Source: Tetragenococcus halophilus subsp. halophilus DSM 20339 (lineage in GTDB: Bacteria > Bacillota > Bacilli > Lactobacillales > Enterococcaceae). From it: 64,000 bases of DNA. The notes under the pieces are model-generated. The model was not told the DNA's origin, ran no database searches, and saw nothing but the letters and a program-made list of their open reading frames with translations. How positions within the stretch are numbered: position 1 is the first letter of the stretch; every line of letters starts with the position of its first letter. The position numbers were made by a program, and so were the translations under genes. The stretch is from positions 310,001 to 374,000 of the forward strand of contig NZ_PXYA01000001.1 in NCBI RefSeq assembly GCF_003841405.1. Direction: 5' to 3'. This document shows positions 47,233-57,200 of the stretch, in pieces.

Positions 47233-48591
47233 ATGGGAAAATATTTTGGGACAGATGGTGTTAGAGGTATTGCAAATAAAGAGCTAACACCTGAATTGGC
47301 ATTTAAATTAGGACGTTGTGGGGGTTATGTACTAAGTCGTCATGAAGACGAAAAAGAACAACCAAAAGTTTTAGTAGGACGAGATACACGGATGTCAGGT
47401 CAGCTATTAGAAAGTGCGCTGATTGCCGGTTTGCTTTCGGTGGGAATTGAAGTCTTTCAGTTGGGCGTGATTTCAACACCCGGAGTTGCTTACTTAACTC
47501 GTGTCCAAAAAGCCAGCTCTGGTGTAATGATTTCTGCCTCACATAATCCAGCAGCAGATAATGGGATTAAATTTTTCGGAAATGATGGATTTAAATTGGC
47601 AGACGAAAAAGAGCTAGAAATTGAAGCTTTACTTGATTCTGAGGAAGATGATCTTCCACGCCCTTCGGCTGATGGTCTAGGATCTTTAGAAGAATTTCCT
47701 GAAGGGATGCTGAAATATTCGCAGTATTTGCAACAAACAATTAAAGACGACTTATCTGGACTTACGGTATGTATAGATGCTGCCAATGGAGCAACTGCGC
47801 CTACTGTGAATCGTTTATTTGCTGATTTGGAAACAGATTTTTATACAATAGGTACTTCTCCTAACGGTGTTAATATTAATGATGGTGTAGGTTCTACTCA
47901 CCCAGAACAACTAGCTGATTTTGTAGTAGAAAAACAAGCCGATGTAGGTATTGCATTTGATGGCGATGGTGATAGAGTCATTGCGGTTGATGAAAATGGG
48001 CAGATCGTTGATGGCGATAAAATTATGTACATTTGTGCAAATTATTTAGCGGAAAATGATTTGTTAAAACAAAATACGATTGTAACCACTGTAATGAGTA
48101 ACTTAGGTTTTCACAAGGCAGTAGAAGCTGCTGGTTTGAATGATGTTGTGACCAAAGTTGGTGATCGTTACGTAGTTGAAGAAATGCGTAAAAATGACTA
48201 CAATTTTGGTGGCGAACAATCAGGACATATGGTGTTTTTTGATTTGAATACTACGGGTGACGGCATGCTTTCGGGCATTCAATTACTTAACATCATAAAG
48301 CAAACGGGTAAAAAGCTTTCTGAATTAGCGGCTAATGTGACGATTTATCCGCAAAAATTAGTTAACATTCGTGTTTCTGACAAATACGGTGCTATGGAAG
48401 TTCCAGCAATCAAAAAAATTATTGATGATGTCGAAGCCAAACTTGGAGACGAAGGACGTATTTTAGTTCGGGCCTCTGGTACAGAACCTTTATTACGCAT
48501 TATGGCAGAAGCGCCAACGGATGAAGAAGTTGATTATTACGTTAACCAAATAGCTGATGTAGTAAGAAATGAAATAGGTTTAGATGAATAA
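47233..48591 (+). CDS. glmM: Phosphoglucosamine mutase
   Basis: 452 residues from ATG 47233 (behind AAAGGT; earlier in-frame starts lie inside cdaR). [14 protein letters not shown] at the N-terminus, the phosphoserine loop ISASHNP with Ser103, the metal site FDGDGDR and the C-terminal phosphate-binding [12 protein letters not shown] are present. It converts glucosamine 6-phosphate to glucosamine 1-phosphate for UDP-GlcNAc. Third gene of the c-di-AMP operon. Confidence 0.97.
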   Translation: MGKYFGTDGVRGIANKELTPELAFKLGRCGGYVLSRHEDEKEQPKVLVGRDTRMSGQLLESALIAGLLSVGIEVFQLGVISTPGVAYLTRVQKASSGVMISASHNPAADNGIKFFGNDGFKLADEKELEIEALLDSEEDDLPRPSADGLGSLEEFPEGMLKYSQYLQQTIKDDLSGLTVCIDAANGATAPTVNRLFADLETDFYTIGTSPNGVNINDGVGSTHPEQLADFVVEKQADVGIAFDGDGDRVIAVDENGQIVDGDKIMYICANYLAENDLLKQNTIVTTVMSNLGFHKAVEAAGLNDVVTKVGDRYVVEEMRKNDYNFGGEQSGHMVFFDLNTTGDGMLSGIQLLNIIKQTGKKLSELAANVTIYPQKLVNIRVSDKYGAMEVPAIKKIIDDVEAKLGDEGRILVRASGTEPLLRIMAEAPTDEEVDYYVNQIADVVRNEIGLDE

Positions 48592-48640
48592 AGGAAAACG
48601 ATCGATCTAAAAAAAGAGATCGATCGTTTTCCTTTTCTTT
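48591..48640 (+). terminator. Terminator of cdaA-cdaR-glmM
   Basis: 18-bp perfect stem (48591-48608 with 48617-48634) beginning at the stop codon, then T-rich sequence. Confidence 0.92.
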
Positions 48641-48668
48641 GCTAAATAAGATAAACGTGTGTCATAAT
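48639..48668 (+). promoter_or_regulatory. Promoter of the DUF308 gene
   Basis: TTGCTA (48639-48644), 18-bp spacer and CATAAT (48663-48668) with a TGT extension. Confidence 0.6.
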
Positions 48669-48699
48669 ACTCCTTAGTGAGAAAAGAGGAGGTGAAAAA

Positions 48700-49224
48700 A
48701 TGAATGAACGAAAATCTGTTAATTGGGGCGGCTTAATTTTAGGGATACTATTTCTTTTAATTGCGCTATTAGCGTTTAATAATCCAGCTGGAAGTTTGTC
48801 AGCTCTTGTCATCTTCTTTGCTATTATTGCGATTATCAATGGAATTTTTAGTATTGTAGTCCGTAACCAGATCAAGAATATGACTGGTTTTCGCGCGACC
48901 GCTTTTTTAGTACTAGGTATCATCGAATTGATCCTGGGAATTATTTTATTATTTAACCTTAGCGCAGGTGTTATTGCACTATCCTATGTCTTTGCTGTTT
49001 GGTTTATTGCGGATTCTGTTAGAAACTTATTCTTCTTAGATCACGCTCGAACATTTGGTAACGGGCACTACTGGCTAACGCTATTTATAAACATTATTGG
49101 AATTATAGTGGGGCTTATGTTATTTTTCGACCCAATCGTTTCGGCACTTACTGTCTCATTTTTAGTTGGTTTATACTTTATATTGATTGGAATATTTTAT
49201 ATTATCAATTCTTTAGACCACTAA
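48700..49224 (+). CDS. HdeD-like DUF308 membrane protein
   Basis: 174 residues with six hydrophobic segments in three pairs, the HdeD/DUF308 layout: WGGLILGILFLLIALLAF, LIFF-AIIAIINGIFSIV, TAFLVLGIIELILGIILLF, and so on. In E. coli HdeD is linked to acid resistance; the function in Firmicutes is unknown. ATG start behind GAGGAGGTG. Single-gene unit. Confidence 0.85.
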   Translation: MNERKSVNWGGLILGILFLLIALLAFNNPAGSLSALVIFFAIIAIINGIFSIVVRNQIKNMTGFRATAFLVLGIIELILGIILLFNLSAGVIALSYVFAVWFIADSVRNLFFLDHARTFGNGHYWLTLFINIIGIIVGLMLFFDPIVSALTVSFLVGLYFILIGIFYIINSLDH

Positions 49225-49238
49225 TTTTGCAAACTATT

Positions 49239-49289
49239 AAAACCTTTGGACTATCTGCTAGATAAAAAGTTCAGAAGTTTTAGTTTTTT
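49239..49289 (+). terminator. Terminator of the DUF308 gene
   Basis: 14-position stem with two or three G-T pairs or mismatches (49239-49252 with 49268-49281), then T6. Confidence 0.65.
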
Positions 49290-49363
49290 ATAGGGGGCTA
49301 TTTTTTAGTTAAGGACAATCGTTTTTTAGTTTGCTTGCAAAATTTTGAATTGGTGGTTTCTCT

Positions 49364-49392
49364 TTGTAGATTGTTCTATCTTCTGATAAAAT
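49364..49392 (+). promoter_or_regulatory. Promoter of the 49409-49906 gene
   Basis: TTGTAG (49364-49369), 17-bp spacer and TAAAAT (49387-49392). Confidence 0.55.
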
Positions 49393-49408
49393 AGAAGGAG
49401 TTAGAAGG

Positions 49409-49906
49409 GTGGTGTTTACTTTGACAGTATTTACCTTATTGTTTGTTGCGTTTACAACGGTTTTATATTTATATTTATTTTTAGTAAAAAAAGAATTGAT
49501 CTTTACTGCAAAACATCAATCACTCTTTTCAATTTTTCTTCCTATATTACTGGGTATTTTTGCGGGTAGCTTATTTATAACCACAGGAACTTTAGATGAA
49601 ATAGTAAGAGGAGTTGCAGTTAGTTTAGCAATTATTAGTTATGCTGTTAATGGCAGAGGAATTGCTAGCGATCGATTTGTTATCCATCCTTTAGATAATC
49701 GTGGAATCAAATTTGATGAAGTGGATCGAGTTGTTTTATTTCGAGATGAAAAGAAAAATGAGGTCAAGATGAATTTCTTTAAATTTGGTTTACGCGGTCC
49801 TTTAATGAAATTTAGTACGCCCATGGATGAACTAGTTAAGTTTTTGTCAAAACATTTAAAAGAAGGGACGCCTATTGATGTTGTAATGGAGTCAAATAAT
49901 AAATAG
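49409..49906 (+). CDS. Hypothetical membrane protein, 165 residues
   Basis: Not recognised. Three hydrophobic segments in the first 80 residues (around 3-25, 40-60 and 65-80), then a soluble part with RGIKFDEVDRVVLFRDEKKN, resembling the PH-like stretches of small YdbT/DUF-type membrane proteins, but too weak to assign. Start codon uncertain: GTG 49409 (AAGGAG 8 bases before), GTG 49412 or TTG 49421 (AAGGGTGG before). Single gene, ending at a bidirectional terminator. Confidence 0.7.
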   Translation: MVFTLTVFTLLFVAFTTVLYLYLFLVKKELIFTAKHQSLFSIFLPILLGIFAGSLFITTGTLDEIVRGVAVSLAIISYAVNGRGIASDRFVIHPLDNRGIKFDEVDRVVLFRDEKKNEVKMNFFKFGLRGPLMKFSTPMDELVKFLSKHLKEGTPIDVVMESNNK

Positions 49907-49950
49907 TACAGCTTGTTCTCTGGTATGATGCAAGCTGTACTATTTATTAT
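49901..49950. terminator. Bidirectional terminator before the nitroreductase gene
   Basis: 15-bp perfect stem (49901-49915 with 49931-49945), overlapping the last two codons of the plus-strand gene. Confidence 0.85.
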
Positions 49951-49954
49951 TTGT

Positions 49955-50554
49955 TTATTGTTTGAATACTTTAAAGCGTTCATCATCTGCTATAAAGTCT
50001 TTATTACTGGCTTGTTTCTCGGGTGAGCCAAAAACAAGTTGCGAGCGTAAGCGCCAGTTTGTAGGGATATCCCATTGGTTAGTTACTGCTTCATCAATGA
50101 CTGGATTATAATGTTGTAAATTGGCCCCCATACCAACTTCTGCTAAAGCTGTCCAAGTATTTGCCGTCGCAATACCGTTTGCTTGTTCAGCCCAAGTAGG
50201 AAAATTATCTGCATATAGGCTAAATTGTTCTTGTAATTGCTTGGTGATGTCAGTGTCATTAAAAAACATCACTGTACCAAGTCCTGCTTTAAAACCTGCT
50301 AGTTTTTGCTTTGTATTTTCAAAAGCTTCTGCTGGAGTTAATGGTTTTAAAGCCTGTTCCGTTAGTTCCCATAACTTTTCATGAGCGTCACCAAACAAAG
50401 TAATAACGCGGGGCTCTTGGGCGTTAAACGCGCTAGGACTTTGTTTTACAGCCTCTTTGATTAATTCTGTAATTTCAAGTTCAGTTAAAGAAATATCGCG
50501 TCCTAAGGAATAAATAGAACGACGATTTTTAATCGCATTTAAAAAATTTGACAT
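49955..50554 (-). CDS. Nitroreductase family protein
   Basis: 199 residues. NRRSIYSLGRDISL at the N-terminus, SPSAFNAQEPRVITLFG for FMN binding, and VGMGANLQHYNP near the end place it in the compact nitroreductase branch related to yeast Frm2/Hbn1. FMN-dependent NAD(P)H oxidoreductase; natural substrate unknown. Start ATG 50554 behind AAAGGTGG. Single-gene unit on the minus strand. Confidence 0.88.
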   Translation of the reverse strand: MSNFLNAIKNRRSIYSLGRDISLTELEITELIKEAVKQSPSAFNAQEPRVITLFGDAHEKLWELTEQALKPLTPAEAFENTKQKLAGFKAGLGTVMFFNDTDITKQLQEQFSLYADNFPTWAEQANGIATANTWTALAEVGMGANLQHYNPVIDEAVTNQWDIPTNWRLRSQLVFGSPEKQASNKDFIADDERFKVFKQ

Positions 50555-50739
50555 AAAAAAATTCCACCTTTGGTTTTTTGCTACAAAATAAAGTATACCC
50601 TCTTACTAAAAGTTAGTAAATAAAAATGCTTATTTTTGTTATTAAATTTAACTTTACTAATGTGTTACACTGGTCATTGAATATGATAATATGAGTCAAT
50701 TCCATTGATAATATTAGATAGAAAAGGAGACGGGGCTTT

Positions 50740-53700
50740 TTGAGTTTACAATTTATAACCGGAGATGGTAGTTGCGACCATGAAAAAGTGGTATTAGATA
50801 CCGCTTGTGACTGGTTAGCAAATGATCATAATGAAGTCTTTTTTTTAGTCCCTAACTACAATAAATTTGAACGTGAACAAGAAATTTTGTCGCAATTAAA
50901 ACATAGACAAGAAAAAAAGGATTTTAGTACGATTCGGGGACAAGTTTATAGTTTTAACCGTTTAGCATGGTATTTTTTACAAGATAGTGAAAATATAAAT
51001 GGACAGACAATTTCGGATACAGGCTCAGCTATGATTATGCGTAAAGTTCTTCTAACTTTAAGCGATAAACTGATTATTTTCCGTGGTGAGATCAATAAGG
51101 AAGGTTTTATTGCAAAATTACTTGAACTTTATAAAGAATTTCAACTAGGCAACATTACAATTGATACGCTTGGCTTTCTTCCTAGCAGTCAGGAAACAAC
51201 TAAGGCTAAAGATTTTGAACTTAAGATGTATGAAATTAGACTGATATTTACCGCTTATGAAAAAGAACTGGCTAAAAGAAACTTACAAGTAGAACAACCG
51301 ATTTCGATGTTAACTAATTTTTTAGCAGCTAGTGATTTACAGGATACAGCTCAGTTAGAACAAAAGCTTTTTATAGTCACTGGTTTTTCGAATTTTAGTA
51401 TGCAAGAACAAGAACTTTTAAAAGTCTTATTTGGTAAAAGTCATGTGTGTATTGATCTGTATGTTGACTCTGTGCATACAGATAGTGACGCCTTAGATTT
51501 ATTTTTTGATCCAAAACAAACTTACCATCTTTTAAAAAACTTTGCGCAAAATCAACAAAGCCATGTCTTATTTGATAAAAAGGCCCCTCTTTTAAATAAT
51601 GTATCTACTAGTTACTTAGAGTTAGAACGCTGTTTCAGACAGACGAATCACGGAAGATATGAACAAGCAGGTGCTCTGAGTGATCATGTGGAAATTTGGA
51701 AAGCCGAGAACCCAGAAGAAGAGTTAAGACAAGTAGCAACAGAAATTCGACGATTAGTTTCTCTTTCATTTACTAAAGGGAATAAGCCACTTTATTATCG
51801 AGATATTCAGCTATTAACTTTGAATCCGGAACTATATTATTCTTTCATTCCGTCGATTTTTGAAGAATTAGATATTCCTTTTTATTTAGATGAAGATCGG
51901 CAGATGAAACAACACCCCTTAGTAGAATTTATCCAAGCTTTATTTGCTTTAGATAATTATTATTACCGGACATCTGATGTTTTCCGTTTCTTGCGCACCG
52001 AACTATACATACCAAAGCAACTACAAGAAGATACACAAGATTGGCAAAAAGCACGTGATAAATATCGTTGGATAGTTGATATAACGGAAAATCAAGCTTT
52101 GGCACATAATTTTCATGGTGCTGACTGGACACGTGAGCAAGACTGGCGTTTATTTAATTTTGATTTTGAAAAAGAAGAACTTATTGATACTGAAAATACA
52201 GAAGTACTTACAAATCAGCTTCGTAATAATTTTCGTAATGATATTGTCAGCTTTTTTATCAGTTTAAAAGCTGCAGATACAACGAAAGAAGCAATTATAA
52301 TCTTTTATCAATTTTTACAAAAAATTGGTGTTGAACAGCAGTTGATCTATTGGCGAGAACAAGAAATTGTATGGGGAAATTTGGAGCAAGCACGTGATCA
52401 CGAGCAAACATGGGCTTCTTTGATGGACTTATTAGATGAACTTGTAGAAATCTATGGGGAAGATCCTTTTGACTTTGACCTTTTTAAGGAAATATTATCT
52501 AGCGGGTTGGAAAATCTTACATTTGGTAAAGTTCCCACGGCTATTGACCAAGTACAAATTAACCCACTAGATTTAACTCGTCCTTTACAAGCAAAAGTGA
52601 CTTTTGCAATTGGTTTAGACGAAACAAGTTTTCCTCGTACTGTGGAAAATAAAAGTTTAATTTCCACAGAAGAAAGACAACAATTAAACGAAAATTTACA
52701 GCCAGGACAATATTTAAAGGATCAAGCAGAAGAAACGATTCGTAAAGAGCCTTTTGTCGCTTATAATATGTTATTGTCAGCTTCTGAAAAATTATATTTA
52801 AGCTATCCCAAAAATGCAGATTCCAAGCAAAATATCAAGATGTCTTCTTATCTTGCTCGTATATTAAAGTGGACTGATCTAACGCTGCAAGATCGATGTA
52901 GCTTGGATTTAACTTGTGATCCGCATCATTACGTTGGAAGCTATAAGAGCCTAATCCGCCAATTGAACAGCTTATATCGTCAAGCACAAGAGGAAAAAAG
53001 CGCTCTTTCCGGGAAATGGCAATCCTTAAAAGACTTACTCTTGATGTCTGATTATCGGTCATTAGCAACTAAAGTATTTGAAAGTCAAGTGCATCGTAAT
53101 GTTCCAGTGAACCTCTCACCTGAGTTGGCTGAGCAGTTATATGGGAAAAATATTTATAGCTCGATTTCACAAATAGAAACTTTTTATGATTATCAGTATG
53201 ATTATTTCCTTAAATTCGGTTTGGGGCTAAAAGAAAGAGAAATTTACGGTCTCAATTCTGCGATGACTGGAGAAATCTTCCATGAGGCTTTAGATAACTT
53301 TTTAAAGGCTGTTTTTCAAGATGACCTTTCACTGACGCAAATGTCAGAAGAACAGCGACAACTTTTAATCGATCGTGTGTTAAAAAATATATTTGGACAA
53401 GAACGTTATGCTTTTATGGAAAAAAATGCTCGTATGAGTTTTATTCGTTATCGTTTAGGCAAAACAGTCCAACATGTTTCCTGGGGGTTAAAAAAACAGG
53501 CTGAAAAAACACAATTAACGCCTGTTCAGACTGAAGTCTTATTTGGAGAAATTGCAGGAAACCAAGGGATTCCCGGTTTAGAAATCCCTTTATCTAACGG
53601 GGGCAAACTTTATCTAAGAGGAAAAATTGATCGTGTCGACACAACGACTATTGATGGAAAACCTTGGCTTGCGGTGATGGACTATAAATCAAGCGCTCAT

Positions 53701-54297
53701 CAGTTTGATATTACCGATAGTTACTATGGTCTTGCCATGCAACTGCTCACTTATTTAGATATTGCTTTAAAAGATGCTGTTGAACTCATAGGCAAAAAAG
53801 ATGTAAGTGGTGCTGGTGCTTATTACTTCCATGTTTACGATCCTATTCTGGCCCCTAAAAAAGCTAGTGAAAAGGAACGCTTGAAGCAATACAAGCTTGA
53901 TGGGCTTTTTGCAGATGACCCGGAAGTGTTTGAAGCTTTTGATGAAACGCTTAATAAGTCCGAACATTCACTAGTATTTCCTATTCAAAAAGATAAAAAT
54001 GAGCAAATAAAAGGCTCTGTTAGAAGTAAAGAAAAGTTTTATACTATAGAAGAGATGAACACGCTGATGGCACACAATCGCAAGAAGTTAAAAGAAGCGG
54101 CTGAAAGAATACTTTCTGGTGAAATTAAAATGAATCCTTCTTATAAGATGAAAGATAAAAGGCGAGCAACACAATATTCTCCGTTTCGTAGTATCTCTTT
54201 ATTTGATCCGATGTTAGAAGAAAATGACTATCATCGCATTCATTCCTTATCAAAAGAAGAAATTATGGAACGCTTAAAGGAGGAAAAAGATGACTGA
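50740..54297 (+). CDS. rexB: ATP-dependent helicase/nuclease subunit B (RexB/AddB)
   Basis: 1185 residues. N-terminal inactivated helicase-like part (from SLQFITGDGSCDHEKVVLD) and a C-terminal PD-(D/E)xK nuclease with the motif AVMDYKSSAHQF. Works with RexA to resect double-strand breaks for recombination. In AddB four cysteines hold an iron-sulfur cluster; at the matching places this protein has Tyr818, Thr1144, Ser1147 and Ser1153, with the C-x2-C-x5-C spacing kept. TTG start behind AAAGGAG. Overlaps rexA by 8 bases. Confidence 0.95.
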   Translation: MSLQFITGDGSCDHEKVVLDTACDWLANDHNEVFFLVPNYNKFEREQEILSQLKHRQEKKDFSTIRGQVYSFNRLAWYFLQDSENINGQTISDTGSAMIMRKVLLTLSDKLIIFRGEINKEGFIAKLLELYKEFQLGNITIDTLGFLPSSQETTKAKDFELKMYEIRLIFTAYEKELAKRNLQVEQPISMLTNFLAASDLQDTAQLEQKLFIVTGFSNFSMQEQELLKVLFGKSHVCIDLYVDSVHTDSDALDLFFDPKQTYHLLKNFAQNQQSHVLFDKKAPLLNNVSTSYLELERCFRQTNHGRYEQAGALSDHVEIWKAENPEEELRQVATEIRRLVSLSFTKGNKPLYYRDIQLLTLNPELYYSFIPSIFEELDIPFYLDEDRQMKQHPLVEFIQALFALDNYYYRTSDVFRFLRTELYIPKQLQEDTQDWQKARDKYRWIVDITENQALAHNFHGADWTREQDWRLFNFDFEKEELIDTENTEVLTNQLRNNFRNDIVSFFISLKAADTTKEAIIIFYQFLQKIGVEQQLIYWREQEIVWGNLEQARDHEQTWASLMDLLDELVEIYGEDPFDFDLFKEILSSGLENLTFGKVPTAIDQVQINPLDLTRPLQAKVTFAIGLDETSFPRTVENKSLISTEERQQLNENLQPGQYLKDQAEETIRKEPFVAYNMLLSASEKLYLSYPKNADSKQNIKMSSYLARILKWTDLTLQDRCSLDLTCDPHHYVGSYKSLIRQLNSLYRQAQEEKSALSGKWQSLKDLLLMSDYRSLATKVFESQVHRNVPVNLSPELAEQLYGKNIYSSISQIETFYDYQYDYFLKFGLGLKEREIYGLNSAMTGEIFHEALDNFLKAVFQDDLSLTQMSEEQRQLLIDRVLKNIFGQERYAFMEKNARMSFIRYRLGKTVQHVSWGLKKQAEKTQLTPVQTEVLFGEIAGNQGIPGLEIPLSNGGKLYLRGKIDRVDTTTIDGKPWLAVMDYKSSAHQFDITDSYYGLAMQLLTYLDIALKDAVELIGKKDVSGAGAYYFHVYDPILAPKKASEKERLKQYKLDGLFADDPEVFEAFDETLNKSEHSLVFPIQKDKNEQIKGSVRSKEKFYTIEEMNTLMAHNRKKLKEAAERILSGEIKMNPSYKMKDKRRATQYSPFRSISLFDPMLEENDYHRIHSLSKEEIMERLKEEKDD

Positions 54298-57200
54298 TAT
54301 TCCTTTAAAACCAAAAAATGAAACATTTACTGACAAACAATGGCAAGCAGTATTTGACACTGGTGATAATTTACTAATATCTGCTTCAGCAGGTTCAGGA
54401 AAAACGACTGTTTTGGTACGTCGCGTGATTGAAAAATTAAAGAGTGGAAGTAATATTGACGAATTATTGATTGTCACCTTTACCGAAGCAGCAGCTAGAG
54501 AAATGAAGGAGCGTATTCAAAGTTCTTTACAAGATGCAATTAATAAAGAAAGTCAGCAATCGCGGCGTAATCACTTTGTTAAACAGCTATCTTTACTACC
54601 TCGAGCTCATATTTCTACTTTGCATGCTTTTTGTCTAACTGTTATTCGCCGTTTTTACTTTTTGATTGACTTGGATCCAGTATTTCGTATGCTTACTGAT
54701 GATACGGAGCGGATATTATTAAAAGAAGAGGTTTGGGAAGAGTTACGGGATGAATACTTTGAAGCTTCTGATCAGGAATTTTATCAATTAGCAGAGAATT
54801 TTTCTAGTGATCGCTCAGATGATGGATTTACTGATCTGATCATGTCTTTATATAATTTTGCTAGAGCCAATCCTGATTCGACCACTTGGTTAAACCAGCT
54901 GGTACAAAGTTATGATACGACACATGGTTTAGCAGGAAATCAGATGTATCAAACCCAAGTTAAGCCGCTTGTTTTAGCTAATTTACAAACGGCTATTGGT
55001 CAATTACAAGCAGCTTTGCAAGTAGCTCAAAGTTCGGAATCGATGGAAAAAGCAGTCGTTGTAGTCGCCAATGATTTAGAACAAGCGAATCGTTTATATG
55101 CTTACATCAAGGAGGATAATGTAGAACAAGTTTACGCGCAGTTAACAAGCTTTGACTTTAAACGCTATCCAACTTATAAAAAAGAAGAAGAAAAGGAACT
55201 ATCAAAACAATTCATTAAACCTCGACGTGATCATGCTAAGGAACTCATTAAAGATTCTGAAACATTTTTTGCGCAGCCTCCTGAAAAAATGCTCGAATTA
55301 ATGGAGCAAGCCAAACCTTTAGTTAAAAAGATGAGCGAAGTAACTTTAAGCTTTATTGATAGATATCAAAAGCGTAAGCAGGCTAAGGGTGTATTAGATT
55401 TTAATGATCTTGAACATTATGCCTTAGATATTTTACAAGCTAATGGCGAAGGTAGTGAAGCTTCTTCTTACTATAGAGATCGTTTTGAAGAAGTTCTAGT
55501 TGATGAGTACCAAGATACCAATCGCCTGCAAGAAGCTATTTTGTTTTGGATCCGTAAACCAGATCCCGCACAAGGAAACTTATTCATGGTAGGAGATGTG
55601 AAGCAATCTATTTATGCCTTTCGCTTGGCTGATCCGACATTATTTGTAGATAAATACTTAGCTTTTGCACAGCAAAATGGTGGCCGAAGAATTATTTTAG
55701 CGGAAAACTTTCGTTCTAGAAAGGAAGTACTACACTTTACCAATCTGGTATTTGAGCAATTGATGGATGAAAAGGTAGGTCAGATCCCTTATGATGAAGC
55801 AGATCAATTAGTCCCTGGTTTTTCAGATTTTCCCGAAAGTGATGCATTTAATACTGAGTTACTCTTATGTGAAAAAGAAGTTGAGGAAGATCCAACAGTC
55901 GTTGACGATAAAACTGAAGGAGAATTATATCTGGTTGCGCTAAAGATCAAAGAACTAGTTGAAAATAAGTTTATGATCTATGATAAACATGCTAAAGAAA
56001 AACGGGCTGTTACTTACAATGATATTGTGTTATTGACGCCAACACGCAAAAATAATCTAGTGATTATGGACATATTTAAACAGTTTCAAATTCCTTTGGA
56101 AGTCAATGATGCACAAAACTACTTTCAAGCATCAGAAATCCAAATTATGATTTCACTATTAGAAATTATCGATAATCCTTATCAGGATATTCCTTTTGTA
56201 GCAGTTCTGCGCTCTCCGATAGTTGGTTTAAATGAAGAAGAGCTAACTAAAATTCGTTTAGCTAAAAAAAATGATGATTATTATAAGGCATTTTTGGCGT
56301 ATTTGTCAGAAGACGACGAACTTGCTAGTCGTCTGCGAACTTTTAATGAACAATTAGAATTGTGGCGAACACTAGCTAGAAGACGTTCACTTAGTGAATT
56401 GATCTGGTCGATTTATCAAGAAACGGCCTATTTAGATTACGTCATTGGCCTTCCTTCAGGTCGACAACGTCATGCCAACTTAGTTGCTTTAGCTCATCGG
56501 GCAGAAACTTATGAAAAGAGTAGTTTTAGAGGTTTGTATCAGTTTATCCGTTTTATCGAAAAAATGCAGGAAAAAGATAAGGACTTAGCCGAACCTCTTG
56601 CCTTAACTCAAGAAAATGCGGTAAAGGTTATGACGATCCATGCTAGTAAAGGACTCGAATTTCCGGTGGTTTTTCTTTTGGATATGACTAAGCAGTTTAA
56701 TTATAGTGATTTTTCGACACGCTATATTTTTGAAGAACGTTTAGGAGCAGGTATTCAATATATAGATCAAGCACAAGTTCGCTATGATACTTTGCCGTAT
56801 CAAGCAATCAAACAGCAAAGAATCCAAAAAATGTTATCAGAGGAAATGCGTAAGTTGTATGTTGCCTTGACCCGAGCAGAACAGAAGCTTTATCTAGTTG
56901 GCTCCTACAAAACCAAAGAAGAAGCCTTAAAGAATTGGCAACAAGCGCTAGATCAAGAAAATTTGGTGCTAGATACAGCTTTACGTCTAAAAGGCAAAGG
57001 GAACTTAATGGATTGGGTAGGAATGACTTTGATGCGTCATCCAGATATGCAAAAAGTTTTTGCTGAAGCCAAAGATAGTAAAAAAGTACTTGATCATCCA
57101 GCTCATTTTGAAATACATTGGGTAAATCAAGCACAACTACAAAAAGAGTTGAATAAGCCTAAAACATCAGTTGCTGAAGATTTTTCATTAAGTAATTCAG

